Assembly: GCA_039808465.1 (NCBI GenBank)
Contig: JBDHTA010000215.1
Location: 1 to 6,302, forward strand
Origin: Metarhizobium sp039808465
GTDB lineage: Bacteria; Pseudomonadota; Alphaproteobacteria; Rhizobiales; Rhizobiaceae
Direction: 5' to 3'
DNA length: 6,302 nucleotides
This document shows, piece after piece, positions 5,355 through 6,302 of this stretch. Within the stretch, counting starts at the first letter, position 1; each line of letters begins with the position of its first letter. The position numbers were made by a program, and so were the translations under genes. The notes under the pieces are model-generated. The model worked only from the letters and a program-made list of their open reading frames with translations, searched no databases and was not told where the DNA came from.

Positions 5355-6302
5355 TCATCGCAGGAAGGCGCGGAAGCGGCGCAACGCCAGCCAGAACAGG
5401 GCGCTGCCGATGACGGCGAGCGTGACGAATTGCGGCCAGACCACATCGAAACCGGCGCCGCGAAACAGGATCGCCTGTGACAGAATGATGAAATGGGTGT
5501 TCGGCGCCGCCGACATGATGACCTGAATGATCTCCGGCATGCTTTCCCGCGGCGTCATGCCGCCGGAAAGCACCTGCAACGGCAGAAGCACGAGGATCAT
5601 CAGCAGGCCGAATTGCGGCATTGTGCCCGCCACGGTCGCGAGAAAAATGCCCATCGAGGTGGTGGCGAACAGCATCAGTGCCGTGCCCGCGACGAACAGC
5701 GGCACGGAGCCGAGGATCGGCACATGCAGCATATGCTGCACCACCACGGCAATCGCGAAGGAGGAGGCGAGGAGCACCACCAGCCCCATCGACCAGATTT
5801 TCGACAGCATGATTTCCGTTGCCGTCACCGGCATCACCAGCAGATGCTCGACCGTGCCGTGCTCCTTCTCGCGGATCAGCGCCGCGCCGGTCAGGATGAT
5901 CGACAGCATGGTGATCGACTGGATGACGCTGTTGATTGCCCCGAACCAGGCGGGGTTCAGCGTCGGATTGTAATGCGCCCGCAGGTCGATGCCGACGGGC
6001 AGGGCGCTCTGCGCCCGGTGGCGGGCGACATATTCATCCACCTCGCCGGTGACGATCGACTGGATGTAGCCGCTGCCGGTGAAGGCCTGCGTCATGCGCG
6101 TCGCATCGACGTTGAGCTGGATCGCGGGCTGCTTTCCCGCCAGCACGTCGCGCTCGAAATTCGGGGGAATGTCCAGCGCGAAGGTATCCAGCCCCTCATC
6201 CATGCGCCTGTCCATTTCCGTGGTGGCGATCATGCGCGGGGCGATGAAGGAGGGCGGGTAGAAGGCCGCGCCGATGCGGGTGGACAGCGCCGACCGGTCC
6301 TC
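5355..6302 (-). CDS. ABC-2 type transporter permease (YhhJ/YbhR-like), N-terminus beyond window edge
   Basis: The frame stays open to the right edge; 315 residues are visible and about 55-65 N-terminal ones, including the first membrane helix, are probably missing. The visible part begins EDRSALSTRI, the start of the large periplasmic domain typical of ABC-2 permeases with the YhhJ/YbhS/YbhR layout, and this domain runs to about residue 115. A membrane helix (around SVIQSITMLSIILTGAALI) leads to the coupling segment REKEHGTVEHLLVMPVTATE (144-163), the signature contact with the ATPase. Four more hydrophobic segments follow: LVVLLASSFAIAVVVQ, LFVAGTALMLFATTSMGIFL, FGLLMILVLLPLQVLSGGM and a C-terminal FVTLAVIGSALFWLAL ending in basic RRFRAFLR. 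SGGMTPRESMP is also typical. The ATPase and an HlyD-like adaptor are expected upstream, off the right edge. Export of a drug or other hydrophobic compound is plausible; the cargo is unknown. An internal ATG at 6233 is not the start. Confidence 0.92.
   Translation of the reverse strand, partial: EDRSALSTRIGAAFYPPSFIAPRMIATTEMDRRMDEGLDTFALDIPPNFERDVLAGKQPAIQLNVDATRMTQAFTGSGYIQSIVTGEVDEYVARHRAQSALPVGIDLRAHYNPTLNPAWFGAINSVIQSITMLSIILTGAALIREKEHGTVEHLLVMPVTATEIMLSKIWSMGLVVLLASSFAIAVVVQHMLHVPILGSVPLFVAGTALMLFATTSMGIFLATVAGTMPQFGLLMILVLLPLQVLSGGMTPRESMPEIIQVIMSAAPNTHFIILSQAILFRGAGFDVVWPQFVTLAVIGSALFWLALRRFRAFLR

Noticed and set aside
4949..5446. Minus-strand open frame of 165 codons across the DUF488 gene, and a plus-strand frame at 5527-5973 within the permease
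   Set aside because: Each is antisense to a gene with clear family motifs; neither shows domain structure or start signals of its own.
1..6302. Mobile element, CRISPR array, tRNA/rRNA or defence island
   Set aside because: No terminal inverted repeats, transposase or integrase motifs, spaced direct repeats, cloverleaf, or toxin-antitoxin-like gene pairs were visible. Gene content and composition look like core or ordinary accessory chromosome.

Overview
The window reads as an ordinary chromosomal stretch of a high-GC alphaproteobacterium, most likely from the Rhizobiales (Rhizobiaceae or Brucellaceae type). This is inferred from strong G/C third-position bias, the style of the chemoreceptor (Cache sensor, HAMP, a second HAMP-like stretch, no C-terminal tether pentapeptide) and compact gene packing. 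I saw no transposase, integrase, phage gene, CRISPR array, tRNA or rRNA.

Layout from left to right. (1) Positions 1-1433, minus strand: a TRZ/ATZ-type metal-dependent amidohydrolase whose C-terminal end runs off the left edge. (2) Positions 1434-1657: a divergent control region with a GC-rich hairpin and two TATACA/CATACA dyads that look like operators. (3) Positions 1658-2359, plus strand: a GntR regulator of the FadR/FCD type. (4) Positions 2479-2853, plus strand: a small two-helix protein of the low-affinity iron permease family, preceded by a stem-loop next to its ribosome-binding site. (5) Positions 2873-4747, minus strand: a 624-residue methyl-accepting chemotaxis protein. (6) Positions 4748-5005: a divergent control region with an AT-rich island and dyad symmetries. 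(7) Positions 5006-5350, plus strand: a DUF488 (YeaO-like) protein. (8) Positions 5355-6302, minus strand: an ABC-2 type permease whose N-terminus lies beyond the right edge.

The clearest functional unit is the divergent amidohydrolase/GntR pair, which resembles a locally regulated catabolic or salvage gene for an N-heterocyclic compound; the substrate cannot be read from the sequence. The other genes look like independent units. Two tail-to-tail gene pairs are separated by only 19 and 4 bases.

I did not find a convincing undescribed system. The points most worth a second look are a missing catalytic-position glutamate in the amidohydrolase and several well-placed dyads in the two divergent intergenic regions. 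Many long open frames lie antisense to the real genes; they are explained by GC-biased codon use.
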